A DNA stretch of 51,599 bases. It comes from Phycisphaerales bacterium. Lineage in GTDB: Bacteria > Planctomycetota > Phycisphaerae > Phycisphaerales > UBA1924. The stretch is taken from assembly GCA_022843565.1 (NCBI GenBank), contig JALHNK010000005.1, forward strand, positions 1 through 51,599, in the 5' to 3' direction. Both the position numbers and the translations under genes were made by a program. Below are positions 1 to 8,247 of the stretch, piece after piece (position 1 is the stretch's first letter; every line of letters begins with the position of its first letter). The notes below the pieces were generated by a model, which was not told the origin of the DNA, searched no databases, and worked only from the letters and a program-made list of their open reading frames with translations.

Positions 1-96
1 CCCGCCCCTCCTCCCCCGGCGCGAACAGGTCCGACTCAAACCGTTTGATTTGTTTCAGAATTTGTTGAAATCCTCCTATTGGAGCCGGCCCGTCTT

Positions 97-2124
97 ATGA
101 AACTTCTTCCGACGATCAACTCGCCCGCCGATCTCCGCAAGCTCTCGATCGATCAGCTCCCGCAGGTCGCCAGCGAGATCCGCGAGGCGATTTTCGCCCA
201 GGTCTCCAAGACCGGCGGCCACCTGGCCCCCAATCTCGGCGTGGTCGAGTTGTCCATCGCCCTGCACTATGTCTTTGATTTCGGCTTTGACCGTCTGCTC
301 TTTGACGTCGGCCACCAGTGCTACCCGCACAAGCTGTTGACCGGCCGCCTCAAGATGCTCGACGGCCTGCGCACCAGCGCGGGGATGGCCGGCTTCCCCG
401 AGCCGCGCGAGTCCAGCTTCGACCTCTTCTCCGTCGGGCACGCCGGCACCGGCATCTCGACGGCGGTGGGCATGGCTCGCGGCGATTCGCTCAACGGCGA
501 CGGCTTCGATCCGGCCAAGGCCCCGAGCGGCCGGCGCGTGGTCACGATCATCGGCGATGCCTCGATCGTCAACGGCGTCGCCATGGAAGGCCTCAACGGC
601 GCCGGCACGCTCAAGCGCCAGTTCATGGTCATCCTCAACGACAACGGGATGAGCATCAGCAAGCCGCAGGGTGCCGTGGCGCACTACTTCGACAAGCTCC
701 GCATCTCGAACACCTACACCGGCATGAAGGAAGCGGCCAAGGAACTCCTGGCCAGCGTCCCCGGCGGCAGCGCGATGCGCGAGGCGTATCACGTCATGGG
801 CGAGGGGATGAAGGCGGTCCTTAACGAGGGCGCGTGGTTCGAGCACTTCGGCCTCGTCACCGTCGGTCCCGTCGATGGGCACAACCTGCCCGAGCTGATC
901 AAGGTCCTGCAAGAGGCGAAGAACTTTGATCGCCCGATGGTGCTGCACGTCAAGACCATCAAGGGCAAGGGCCTGTCGTTCGCGGAGCGCGACGCCAGCA
1001 CGTTCCACTCTCCCGCGGCGTTCACGGTGATCGGCGATCCGGATTCCAGCCGACTGGAGAATGAGGGCTGCCGCGTCGAGATCAAGAAGGATGGCCGGTC
1101 CTTCACCGCCGCGATCGGCGAGATCATGGTCGAGGCCATGGCCAAGGACCCGAAGATCGTCACGGCCACGGCGGCGATGCCCGATGGCACCGGCATCGCC
1201 AAGACGCTCTCGAAGTTCCCCGAGCGTTCGTTCGACACCGGCATCTGCGAGAGCCACGCGCTGGACATGATGGCGGGCATGGCCAAGACCGGCTGGAAGC
1301 CGTTCTTCGCGGTGTACGCGACGTTCCTGCAGCGCGCGTTCGATCAGTGCTTCCAAGAGGTCAGCCTTCAGGGTCTGGCGGTCCGACTGCTGCTGGATCG
1401 CGCCGGCCTCGTCGGCGGCGACGGCGCGGTTCACCACGGCTTCTGCGATATCGCGATCTTGCGCGTGCTGCCCAAGGCGGCGATCATGGGCGCGATGGAT
1501 GAGCCGAGCCTGCGCGAAGCGGTCGAGTTCATGCGGACCTACGAGGACGGCCTCAGCAGCGTGCGCTACCCGCGCGACAGCGTCAGCGGCCTCTTCGCCA
1601 CCAAGGGCGAGTGCCCGCCGTTCCAGCTCGGCAAGGCCCGCTGCCTCACGCCGCAGTTTGATCTCGGCGCGCCGGGCAACAACGGCGCGGGTGTTCCGGA
1701 AGTCGCGGTCCTGGCCTTCGGCACCTGCGCCATCGACGCGGCGCTAGCGGCTGAGGAAGTCCGCAGCGAGGTCCGCACCTGCGTCTACGACGCACGGTTT
1801 GCGAAGCCGGTGGATGCCGATCTCATCGCACGCCTCATCAAGGCCAAGGTGCCGATCGTCACGGTCGAGGATCACTCCGTGGTCGCCGGGTTCGGCGCCG
1901 CGGTCGTCGAAGCCGCGGCGGAGATGCACCTTGACGCCTCGCGCGTGATCAAGCTCGGCCTGCCGGACGCTTGGGTCTATCAGGACTCACGCGCCAAGCA
2001 GCAGGCCCTGGTGGGGATCGATGTCGCCGGTATCGCCAAGGCGATCCGCCAGGCCGCGGCGATGAACACGGGCACGCCGTCGGTGCAGGTGAAGGTCGCC
2101 AGCTCCGCCCGCACGATGGGATGA
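97..2124 (+). CDS. dxs: 1-deoxy-D-xylulose-5-phosphate synthase
   Basis: Thiamine-diphosphate enzyme that condenses pyruvate with glyceraldehyde-3-phosphate, the first step of the MEP isoprenoid pathway, in the cytoplasm. The 675-residue product carries the family landmarks in order: ALHYVF near residue 56 (position of the DXS active-site His), GHQCYPHKLLTGR near 72-84, the diphosphate/Mg motif GDAS...NDNGMSIS near 153-188, and a catalytic Glu in GICESHALDMM near 385, followed by the pyrimidine-binding and transketolase C-terminal domains. It is about 50 residues longer than the E. coli enzyme. The ATG at 97 is preferred over an in-frame TTG at 79 because homology begins there; a GGAG lies about 12 nt upstream, which is rather far. 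No other MEP gene is visible, and what lies upstream is outside the window. Confidence 0.96.
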   Translation: MKLLPTINSPADLRKLSIDQLPQVASEIREAIFAQVSKTGGHLAPNLGVVELSIALHYVFDFGFDRLLFDVGHQCYPHKLLTGRLKMLDGLRTSAGMAGFPEPRESSFDLFSVGHAGTGISTAVGMARGDSLNGDGFDPAKAPSGRRVVTIIGDASIVNGVAMEGLNGAGTLKRQFMVILNDNGMSISKPQGAVAHYFDKLRISNTYTGMKEAAKELLASVPGGSAMREAYHVMGEGMKAVLNEGAWFEHFGLVTVGPVDGHNLPELIKVLQEAKNFDRPMVLHVKTIKGKGLSFAERDASTFHSPAAFTVIGDPDSSRLENEGCRVEIKKDGRSFTAAIGEIMVEAMAKDPKIVTATAAMPDGTGIAKTLSKFPERSFDTGICESHALDMMAGMAKTGWKPFFAVYATFLQRAFDQCFQEVSLQGLAVRLLLDRAGLVGGDGAVHHGFCDIAILRVLPKAAIMGAMDEPSLREAVEFMRTYEDGLSSVRYPRDSVSGLFATKGECPPFQLGKARCLTPQFDLGAPGNNGAGVPEVAVLAFGTCAIDAALAAEEVRSEVRTCVYDARFAKPVDADLIARLIKAKVPIVTVEDHSVVAGFGAAVVEAAAEMHLDASRVIKLGLPDAWVYQDSRAKQQALVGIDVAGIAKAIRQAAAMNTGTPSVQVKVASSARTMG

Positions 2125-2176
2125 TCGAGAGGTTCCCGGGGCGCGGCCTGGTGATCGGAGCATTCGCAGAATGAAC

Positions 2177-2208
2177 AAAGCCCCGGCGCATGAGCGTCGG
2201 GGCTTTTT
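2177..2208. terminator. Intrinsic terminator between dxs and a convergent gene
   Basis: Arms AAAGCCCCGGCGC (2177-2189) and GCGTCGGGGCTTT (2194-2206) form a 13-bp stem with one G-U pair and a 4-nt loop, followed by a run of T on the plus strand. It sits 50 nt after the dxs stop and ends dxs transcription. The A residues on the left give a weaker U tract on the minus strand, so it may also serve the converging gene at 2266-2865. Confidence 0.88.
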
Positions 2209-2265
2209 GCTTTCAGACCGTCGATTGTCGCGTTGAAGCGATCGGCTGCGACGCGGTTGCTGGGC

Positions 2266-2865
2266 TCAGGCCCGGCGGCGACGCGACGCGAGCAGACCGG
2301 CGACACTCATCAGGCCCAGAGCGCCCGGCGCGGGGATCTCGCGCATGGTGATCTGGAAGGTGTTGGAGGTGTTCGTGCCGCCGACGTTGATGACCAGGCC
2401 GCTGACGCTCAGCTCGTAGTTGCCGACGGTGTACGTGGTGGCGCCGCTGTAGGGGCTGGTGCCGGAGAACTGGCCGTTGTTCTGCACAGCGATTCCCGCG
2501 GCGGGCGTCAGCGGGATGTTGGTGTAGCCGTAGACGACCAGATCCGGCGCTGAGGCGAACGGGCGGCTGAACGCGGCGCTGGTCGATGAGAAGTAGAGGG
2601 AGAACGACTGGTAGCCGGAGATGTAGCGGGTGGTGAAGTTGTTGACGCCCGGCGTGAGGGCGAACGTGGTGCCGCGAGCGGCGCTGTTGACGATGAGCTC
2701 GCTGTTGTTGGTGCCGACGATGTTGTCGTACTCCGCCGGCTCGCTCGACGTGGAGCCATCAGAGAAGGATGAATAGGTGACCACGCCGGACAGCCAAGCC
2801 TGTGCCGAGGCGGATGCGACCAGCGACAAAGACACAACGCCCGCGAGAACGGAAGAACGAAGCAT
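2266..2865 (-). CDS. Exported protein with PEP-CTERM-like sorting tail
   Basis: A 199-residue secreted protein of unknown role. It has a Sec signal peptide (MLRSSVLAGVVSLSLVASASA, cleavage likely after ASA near residue 21), a beta-rich middle full of Ser, Thr, Gly and Asn with no cysteine, and a C-terminal tail of IPAPGA, a short hydrophobic stretch and RRRR, the layout of PEP-CTERM exosortase substrates. The ATG at 2865 is chosen because GGGAGG lies just upstream and a signal peptide starts there; the frame stays open further upstream but without these features. Such proteins are expected to be processed at the cytoplasmic membrane and anchored to or released at the cell surface. No exosortase gene is visible here. 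Confidence 0.85.
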   Translation of the reverse strand: MLRSSVLAGVVSLSLVASASAQAWLSGVVTYSSFSDGSTSSEPAEYDNIVGTNNSELIVNSAARGTTFALTPGVNNFTTRYISGYQSFSLYFSSTSAAFSRPFASAPDLVVYGYTNIPLTPAAGIAVQNNGQFSGTSPYSGATTYTVGNYELSVSGLVINVGGTNTSNTFQITMREIPAPGALGLMSVAGLLASRRRRA

Positions 2866-3287
2866 GAGGGACCTCCCAATCAGATAAGGCCCGAACGACA
2901 GTTCGGACGACACTCCGGAGCAGAATATGGCACCGGGCGGCGGGCGCGGCCAATAAAACAGCGTGAAAACTCGTCCAATCAGCGAATCGCGCCGCGGGCG
3001 CAAGGTCTTTCGAAAGACCGACGGTGCCAGAGTTTGGCCCCGCTCCTATCGGCCTCGGCTCGCGATCACCAGACGGGCGACGGTGCATCTGGCGGCGTTC
3101 GGCAACCACCCGCACCGAGCCGGAGTCGCGCTTCGCGCCCTGGCTGCGCTTGAGCATCTTCCCTCGATTCACCTCGGAAACCCGTTTGCCGCCGAATTTC
3201 GATGCATCTGGGCTCGGAATGCGTTAAGGTGTAATCGGATCGGATCGCAGTCTCGCGGGTCTCCGATTCACTCAGGAGCCCACGCCG
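2866..3287. other. Divergent intergenic region, 422 bp
   Basis: Separates two divergent genes for exported proteins. It contains a 16-bp perfect palindrome at 3004-3019 (listed separately). I see no convincing coding sequence, and no -35/-10 pair I would defend. Confidence 0.5.
3004..3019. promoter_or_regulatory. 16-bp perfect palindrome, possible operator
   Basis: GGTCTTTCGAAAGACC is a perfect inverted repeat without spacer, about 140 bp upstream of the minus-strand gene and 270 bp upstream of the plus-strand gene. It could be a dimeric repressor site serving both, or a small hairpin. No regulator is encoded next to it. Confidence 0.35.
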
Positions 3288-5009
3288 ATGAATCAGGTCA
3301 CTCGCTCACGCGTTGCCGGCATTTCTGCCGGCGTTCTTCTGTCGCTTGTTGGCGGTTCGAGCGCTCTGGCGCAGTGGACCAGTGACGCGTCGGTCAACAC
3401 GCCGGTCTGCACCGCACCGGGCGATCAGGTTCAGCCGAAGATCAAGCGAGCGCCCGACGGCAGCTTCCGCGTGACGTGGTTCGACAATCGCTCGGGCGGC
3501 AACGACGTGTACATCCAGAAGCTCAGCAGCGCGGGCGTGGCGGAGTGGGCGGCGAACGGCATCCTGATCGCCGATCGCAATCAGAGCTCGACCAACGACT
3601 ACGACCTTGAGATCGATGCCGACGGCAACGCGTTCGTCGCGTTCAGTGATGACCGCCAGGGGGGAACGCTGAAGGCGACGGTGGCGAAGGTCAGCCCCGG
3701 CGGCACGATCCTCTGGCAGCGCAACATGGCCTCGGCGGGCACCGCCAATGACCCGCGGCTGCTGGTGATGGGCGACAACTCAGTGATCTGCGCGTACATC
3801 GCTGGTGTCAGCGGCCCGACCAACTCGCTCATCGAGATGTACCGCTTGAACGGCGCCGACGGCGCGGACGTCTGGGGGAGCGGCGGGCGAGTGACGCTGG
3901 GCGAGCCCTCGCCGGTGCGCCCGTACAACACGGGCGATCTGGCCCGGGCCGATGGTGACAACTTCTGGATGACGATCCGGCGCGCGACGGGGACCAGCTT
4001 TTCATCCGGTCGCCACGTCTACTACCAAAAGTTCAGCGGCGCCGGCGCAGCCCAGTTGCCCAACCCCGGCGCGCCGACGGCGCAGCTCATGTGGAACACC
4101 GATGGGCTCTCGATCGCGTTCTATCCGCCGGCGATCGCCGACGGCAGCGGCGGCCTCTTCACGGCGTGGTACGGCGGCCCGTCGACGAACTTCAAGAACC
4201 GCGTGCAGCGCGTGAACTCTGCGGGTGTGCTCCAATATGCAACGCCGCCGCAGGGCAGCACCGGCGGCAGCCAAGCCAACTGCAGCGCCGACTTCATCGC
4301 GGCCACCGGTGACATGTTCCTGTGCTGGCCGGAGAAGAACAGCAGCCAGTCGCTGACCGGCGTCGGTGCGCAGCGGTTCGAGGCTTCGGGCACGCCGCTG
4401 TGGGGGGACACGGGCGTGGAGATCCTGCCGCTGGGCACGACGGACAAGAGCTTTGTCCAGGGCGTCGCGAGCGAGAACGGCGAGTACAGCGTGTTCTGGT
4501 TCGACTATGTCGATGCGGTGAACTTCAAAGTCCGCGGCACGCGCATCACCTCCAGCGGCAACAACGCCTGGTCGCCCGACGCGATCATCGACATCAACAG
4601 CAACGTGAACCCCAAGGGTCGGCTCGCCAGCGAGCGCGACGGCACCGGCGTCGTGTTGGCGTGGCACGAGAACCGCGGCGGCAACACCGACATCTTTGTC
4701 CAGCGCGTGACCAAGGACGGCACGCTTGGTGTTGATCTGGTGCCGCGCTGCACGCCGGCGGATATCGCCTATGACAACGGCGACCCGCTGCCGCCGATCG
4801 GGGCGCCCGGTGGCGTGAACAACGGCGTGACCGAGGGCGATTACAACGCGTTCTTCTCGACGTTCTTCGATGCCGGTGCGCTGTGCGACATCGCCAACGA
4901 TGACGGCACGCCACTGCCACCGTTTGGACCGTTGACGACAAACAACGGCACGACGGAGGCGGATTACAACCTCTTCTTCGCGATCTACTTCGATGGCTGC
5001 CCCGTGTAG
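3288..5009 (+). CDS. Exported repeat protein with GC-type dockerin-like C-terminus
   Basis: A 573-residue secreted protein. Residues 1-28 are a signal peptide ending SALAQ. The body contains degenerate repeats of the pattern WFDNRSGGNDVYIQKL...G...W (also SDDRQGG and WHENRGGNTDIFVQRV), as in beta-propeller-like exported proteins. The last 85 residues (from RCTPADIAYD) hold two dockerin-like half repeats, NNGVTEGDYNAFFSTFF and NNGTTEADYNLFFAIYF, each resembling a Ca-binding dockerin loop plus helix, and end in a Gly-Cys followed by PV. The ATG at 3288 has AGGAG 9 nt upstream. The next gene carries nearly the same tail, so both probably attach to the same surface partner or are processed by the same route; that is inference. 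Confidence 0.85.
   Translation: MNQVTRSRVAGISAGVLLSLVGGSSALAQWTSDASVNTPVCTAPGDQVQPKIKRAPDGSFRVTWFDNRSGGNDVYIQKLSSAGVAEWAANGILIADRNQSSTNDYDLEIDADGNAFVAFSDDRQGGTLKATVAKVSPGGTILWQRNMASAGTANDPRLLVMGDNSVICAYIAGVSGPTNSLIEMYRLNGADGADVWGSGGRVTLGEPSPVRPYNTGDLARADGDNFWMTIRRATGTSFSSGRHVYYQKFSGAGAAQLPNPGAPTAQLMWNTDGLSIAFYPPAIADGSGGLFTAWYGGPSTNFKNRVQRVNSAGVLQYATPPQGSTGGSQANCSADFIAATGDMFLCWPEKNSSQSLTGVGAQRFEASGTPLWGDTGVEILPLGTTDKSFVQGVASENGEYSVFWFDYVDAVNFKVRGTRITSSGNNAWSPDAIIDINSNVNPKGRLASERDGTGVVLAWHENRGGNTDIFVQRVTKDGTLGVDLVPRCTPADIAYDNGDPLPPIGAPGGVNNGVTEGDYNAFFSTFFDAGALCDIANDDGTPLPPFGPLTTNNGTTEADYNLFFAIYFDGCPV
4746..5000 (+). repeat. Dockerin-like tail module, copy 1 (coding)
   Basis: 255-nt coding module for the 85-residue C-terminus. 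It matches the module at 6021-6275 without any insertion or deletion; by eye most differences are single bases, many of them silent, and the last roughly 60 nt are nearly identical. This fits a duplicated or gene-converted domain cassette. Confidence 0.9.
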
Positions 5010-5210
5010 GCCAACTGCGGGCTCGCAAAACGCGCGACCATGATGGGATCCCCCGATGGGTTCGGCGGCCAGAACACGAACGCCCGAGCGGGTGCTGTGT
5101 TCGCTGCGCAGAACCACCGACTCTTGGCTGTCAGAGCTCCGTGGCGCGGTAGACTCACGCTGCCGCCCGCGCCCTCGTCGGCACGGCGATCAACTTTCAG
5201 GAGCGAACCC

Positions 5211-6278
5211 ATGGGCGCGAGCGTGTGCGTGATGAGTCCTGTCCGCGGGCGTTTGATCCGAGGGGGACCGTCGTTTCTGGCGCTGGCCGCGTTGCCGGTG
5301 GTGGGCAGCGCGTGCCCGTTGATGGCGAGCAGCTTCTACGACGTCTTCCTGACCATCAACTACCAGCAGACGCTGACGCAGCCGCCGCAGCTTGTCAACT
5401 ACTTTGCGAGCGCCCGCTGGTTTGCGGAGCAGGATCAGGCCGAGTTCGTGAGCGTGACGCTCCCGAGCGGTGGGAACTTCCCGATGAGCGTCCAGATCGG
5501 GTCAGATGTCACTTGGGCGTACCTGCCGTTTCCATACCCCACACAAACCGCGATGACCGACGTCTGGACGCCGGGCGACTACGTCTTCTCGATCAGCGGC
5601 GGGACGCTGGGCACGCAGACGGGCACGCTGAATGTTGGAACTGTTCCGCTTTGGACCCCCACGGTGCCCGAGGTGACGAACCTGCTGGCGCTGGAAGGTG
5701 CGAACCCGGGAGTCGAGAACCTCATTGAGTTCACGGGATTCCCCGACACCCCTGGCGCGGACTTCAACCTCACGTTCGTCACGCTCAGCGCACCGAGCAG
5801 CACGTCGCAGTTGATTCTCAACCTCGCGATCTCGAACACCGACACGAGCGTGACCATTCCCGCGGGGTTCCTCGTGCCCGGCGCGAATCACGAGATCCTG
5901 GTGTACTACTCGTCACGAAAGAGCATCGTCAACGCGGGCCTTGCCGGCGCGACCGCGACGGTCGGCTGGGATCGCGTCGTCCGCGCGACGTTCACGGCCG
6001 GTGAGGAGCCGTCGCAGGCCCGCTGCAACCCGGCGGACATCGCGTATGACGATGGCGCGCCGCTGCCGCCCATCGGCGTGCCCGGCGGGGTGAACAACGG
6101 CGTGACCGAAGGGGATTACAACGCCTTCTTCTCGACGTTCTTCGATGCGGGCGCGATCTGCGATATCGCCAACGATGACGGCAGCCCGCTGCCGCCGTTC
6201 GGCGATCTCACGACGAACAACGGCACGACGGAGGCGGATTACAACCTCTTCTTCGCGATCTACTTCGACGGCTGCTGA
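5211..6278 (+). CDS. Exported protein with GC-type dockerin-like C-terminus
   Basis: A 355-residue protein of unknown body function. The first 45 residues contain a long signal sequence with a hydrophobic core (FLALAALPVVGSACP). Residues about 45-265 look beta-rich and match no family I know. The last 85 residues, from RCNPADIAYDD, are the same two-half-repeat dockerin-like module as in the preceding gene, here ending exactly at DGC. The ATG at 5211 is chosen because CAGGAG is 6 nt upstream and the signal sequence follows; the frame is open back to 5040 without a ribosome site. It lies 200 bp after its neighbour, on the same strand. Confidence 0.82.
   Translation: MGASVCVMSPVRGRLIRGGPSFLALAALPVVGSACPLMASSFYDVFLTINYQQTLTQPPQLVNYFASARWFAEQDQAEFVSVTLPSGGNFPMSVQIGSDVTWAYLPFPYPTQTAMTDVWTPGDYVFSISGGTLGTQTGTLNVGTVPLWTPTVPEVTNLLALEGANPGVENLIEFTGFPDTPGADFNLTFVTLSAPSSTSQLILNLAISNTDTSVTIPAGFLVPGANHEILVYYSSRKSIVNAGLAGATATVGWDRVVRATFTAGEEPSQARCNPADIAYDDGAPLPPIGVPGGVNNGVTEGDYNAFFSTFFDAGAICDIANDDGSPLPPFGDLTTNNGTTEADYNLFFAIYFDGC
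6021..6275 (+). repeat. Dockerin-like tail module, copy 2 (coding)
   Basis: Second copy of the 255-nt module described at 4746-5000. Its length is identical, and the gene stop codon follows immediately. Confidence 0.9.
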
Positions 6279-6634
6279 CGCGGGCGATCTGATGGGGCGT
6301 TATGACTGCGCCGCACGCTGGGCTTCACGGCGCGAGTGGCCGGAGCGCGAGCGGTCGTTGTTCGCCGAGGCGTGGTGACCGGCGACGCTCGCTGGCGTAA
6401 AGCGTTTACGCGATCTTTGCGACATCTTGACATTGCGGCCCTTGGAACGGGCGTGGCGATCTACTACCTTGACGCCTCCGAAAGTGGGGGGGGCGATGTT
6501 CGATATCGCGTTGTTGCGGAGCGGACGGCCGAGATGGGGAGCTGACGAGATCGCGGCCCGCGCGACGGGCGTTTGTCGCGTGACCGTTTCAGTCGGCAGT
6601 TTGGTTTCAATCGCCAGTTTTTGATGGAGCACGG
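6279..6634. other. Intergenic region, 356 bp, upstream of the pseudopilin gene
   Basis: Holds an inverted repeat at 6395-6411 (listed separately) and, 15 bp further, a TTGACA at 6427-6432 with no good -10 at the usual 16-18 bp. No coding sequence is supported. Confidence 0.45.
6395..6411. promoter_or_regulatory. Inverted repeat, possible operator upstream of the pseudopilin gene
   Basis: Arms GCGTAAA and TTTACGC around a central GCG, a perfect 7-bp dyad spaced like a helix-turn-helix dimer site and rather similar to LacI/GntR-type operators. It lies just before a TTGACA hexamer and 224 bp upstream of the pseudopilin start. Confidence 0.4.
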
Positions 6635-7669
6635 ATGACACAGGCACACGCACCGCTCGGTACTTCGGTCATTACCGCTCGATGCTCGTCGGGGCCTCGC
6701 GCCCGGCTGCGCGGCTTTACGCTGATCGAGTTGCTCGTGGTGATCGCGATCATCGCGCTGCTGGTCGGGATTCTGGTGCCGAGCTTGGCGGGGGCGCGGG
6801 ATGCGGCACGCCAAAGCAAGTGCGGCTCGGCGCTGAGGCAGCTTTCGATTGCGGCGGGAACGCACGCCGCGGATCGCAAGGGATTGTTCAGCACCGGTGC
6901 CGCGGACAACCGTCGCGAATACGGCAACGGCGCGTTCGATGAGAAGGGCTGGATCGCGGACTATGTGAACGGCGGCTATTGCAAGCCGGGCGGGCTGCTG
7001 TGCCCGTCGAGCCCGTCGCAGGCGAGCCAGAACCTGAACATCGGGCGCATTAACGACAACGGCTACAAGTCGTTCACGCCGACGGACATCGATCGGCTGA
7101 TCGACGAGGGGTACAACTCGAACTACAACCAGAGTTGGTACATGGCGCACACGGACACCAAGACGCGCTCGCCGGTGGCACCCGGGCCGGTGAACCCGTC
7201 GGACGTGAAGCTGCACCGGTTCAATGTCGGGCCGATGAAGGACTCGAGCATCCGCAACACGACGCCGTCAAAGGTGCCGCTGTTCGGCGATGGCACGTCG
7301 CTGGTGTTGCAAGATACTGTGACGTACAAGGGCCAGATCATCACCGGCGCCAAGGCGCTGAGCGACGGGCCCGAGCGCGGGGCCCTGGGCAGCGGGATCG
7401 TGTGGGGCCGGCAGAACTACACCGACTTCGGCCCCGCCCACGGCAAGGGCTCGGTCATCACCGTCGAGAACGCCAACCACCAGTCGAACGTCGGCCAGAT
7501 GGGCTTCAGCGACGGGCATGTCGAGGTCTTCTTCGATACGCAGCGCGACGGCCAGTTCGGCGGCACCACCGGCACCCGCAACGGCTACACCGGCCAGCTT
7601 GCGGAGTATCACGAGCTGGAGAACAAGGTCTTCGGCGGGTGGCTGCTGCGGGCCGGGTTGAACTACTAA
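6635..7669 (+). CDS. Type II/IV pseudopilin-like protein, prepilin N-terminus, H-X-DG C-terminus
   Basis: A 344-residue protein with a type IV prepilin leader: a 26-residue basic stretch, then the processing and helix motif [22 protein letters not shown] (peptidase cleavage after the Gly, methylated Phe at +1). The long C-terminal domain is the planctomycete kind, ending with [19 protein letters not shown], close to the H-X9-DG signature found at the end of many planctomycete prepilin-like proteins. Four cysteines are scattered in the first half. GGAG lies 5 nt before the ATG. It would be inserted in the inner membrane and assembled into a type II secretion pseudopilus or related fibre. No pilus machinery is adjacent; pilM begins at 51224. 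Confidence 0.88.
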   Translation: MTQAHAPLGTSVITARCSSGPRARLRGFTLIELLVVIAIIALLVGILVPSLAGARDAARQSKCGSALRQLSIAAGTHAADRKGLFSTGAADNRREYGNGAFDEKGWIADYVNGGYCKPGGLLCPSSPSQASQNLNIGRINDNGYKSFTPTDIDRLIDEGYNSNYNQSWYMAHTDTKTRSPVAPGPVNPSDVKLHRFNVGPMKDSSIRNTTPSKVPLFGDGTSLVLQDTVTYKGQIITGAKALSDGPERGALGSGIVWGRQNYTDFGPAHGKGSVITVENANHQSNVGQMGFSDGHVEVFFDTQRDGQFGGTTGTRNGYTGQLAEYHELENKVFGGWLLRAGLNY

Positions 7670-7697
7670 GTCGCGAGTGCTGAGTGCTGAGCGTGCC
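7670..7697 (+). repeat. Heptanucleotide tandem repeat directly after a stop codon
   Basis: Four 7-nt units in register: GTCGCGA, GTGCTGA, GTGCTGA, GCGTGCC. The first unit starts at the base after the TAA stop of the pseudopilin gene. Same repeat class as at 7779-7834, 10140-10228, 21578-21612 and 40422-40543. Confidence 0.75.
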
Positions 7698-7775
7698 ACC
7701 GACCTCGTTTTGAGGTCGGTGCTCGTGACCATACGTTGCCCACGGGCACCGACCTGAAGACAGGTCGGTGGCACG
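7696..7775. repeat. Composite double-hairpin element, copy A
   Basis: Two perfect 10-bp hairpins with related arms. Hairpin 1 has CACCGACCTC (7697-7706) and GAGGTCGGTG (7712-7721). Hairpin 2 has CACCGACCTG (7747-7756) and CAGGTCGGTG (7761-7770), followed by GCACG. The same pair in the same order occurs at 15850-15930. Both copies lie between convergent genes, with hairpin 2 ending 6-9 nt from the stop codon of the minus-strand gene. A bidirectional terminator or 3'-end stabiliser is the simplest role; there is no long U tract. Confidence 0.8.
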
Positions 7776-7776
7776 G

Positions 7777-8175
7777 TTACTCGCGACTCGCGTCTTGCGA
7801 CTCGCGACTCGCATCTTGCGACTCGCGACTTTCCAATCGATCAAGGCTGCGGCTGAGCACCACCATCAGCACGCCCGCCAGCGGCACGATGTACCACATT
7901 GTCGCCGGCACCGCCAGGAGCGTGTGGCTCGGCAGCGCCCAGGCGATGACGTGGTAGCCCGTACACATGAGCGAAAAGCTCAGCGCGGCGTAGGACGCGA
8001 AGCTCCACGCGTCGCGACGGACGCGGGGCGCTGCGCGCTCGGCGTCAAGCTCGATCTGTGCCGCTTGCCAACGGTCCATCGTCACGCGGCGGCGTGCGCG
8101 AATGAGGATGATGATGCCCAGCACGATGAGGCCGACACCCGGCGCGATCATGAGCCATGAGGACAGTGTGGGCAC
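7777..8175 (-). CDS. Small membrane protein of unknown function
   Basis: A 132-residue protein with three likely membrane helices, near residues 7-27, 60-80 and 86-107, and a basic loop RARRRVTMDRW after the first. The GTG at 8175 is chosen because GGAGG lies 6 nt upstream. It follows amrB on the same strand after 72 bp and may be cotranscribed. The last 18 residues (LESRESQDASRESQDASRE) are translated from a heptanucleotide repeat and read as a 7-residue period, so the original C-terminus was probably shorter. I do not recognise the family. Confidence 0.7.
   Translation of the reverse strand: MPTLSSWLMIAPGVGLIVLGIIILIRARRRVTMDRWQAAQIELDAERAAPRVRRDAWSFASYAALSFSLMCTGYHVIAWALPSHTLLAVPATMWYIVPLAGVLMVVLSRSLDRLESRESQDASRESQDASRE
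7779..7834. repeat. Heptanucleotide tandem repeat inside the end of a coding region
   Basis: Seven clean 7-nt units (ACTCGCG, ACTCGCG, TCTTGCG, ACTCGCG, ACTCGCA, TCTTGCG, ACTCGCG) and a decayed eighth. There is a 21-nt higher-order unit. The array forms the 3' end of the minus-strand membrane protein gene and supplies its last codons; the stop TAA is at its edge. Confidence 0.85.
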
Positions 8176-8247
8176 AAGACCTCCGCGGAGCGCGGTCGAG
8201 CGACAGGGAACGTGGGGCGAATCGGCACAACGGCCCGCGAGGGCGGA

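Noticed and set aside
76-1437. Long open frame on the minus strand opposite dxs
   Set aside because: Arg/Ala/His-rich translation with no family features; it is the antisense shadow of a GC-rich gene.
6427-6432. TTGACA as a -35 element for the pseudopilin gene
   Set aside because: No acceptable -10 is found 15-19 bp downstream.
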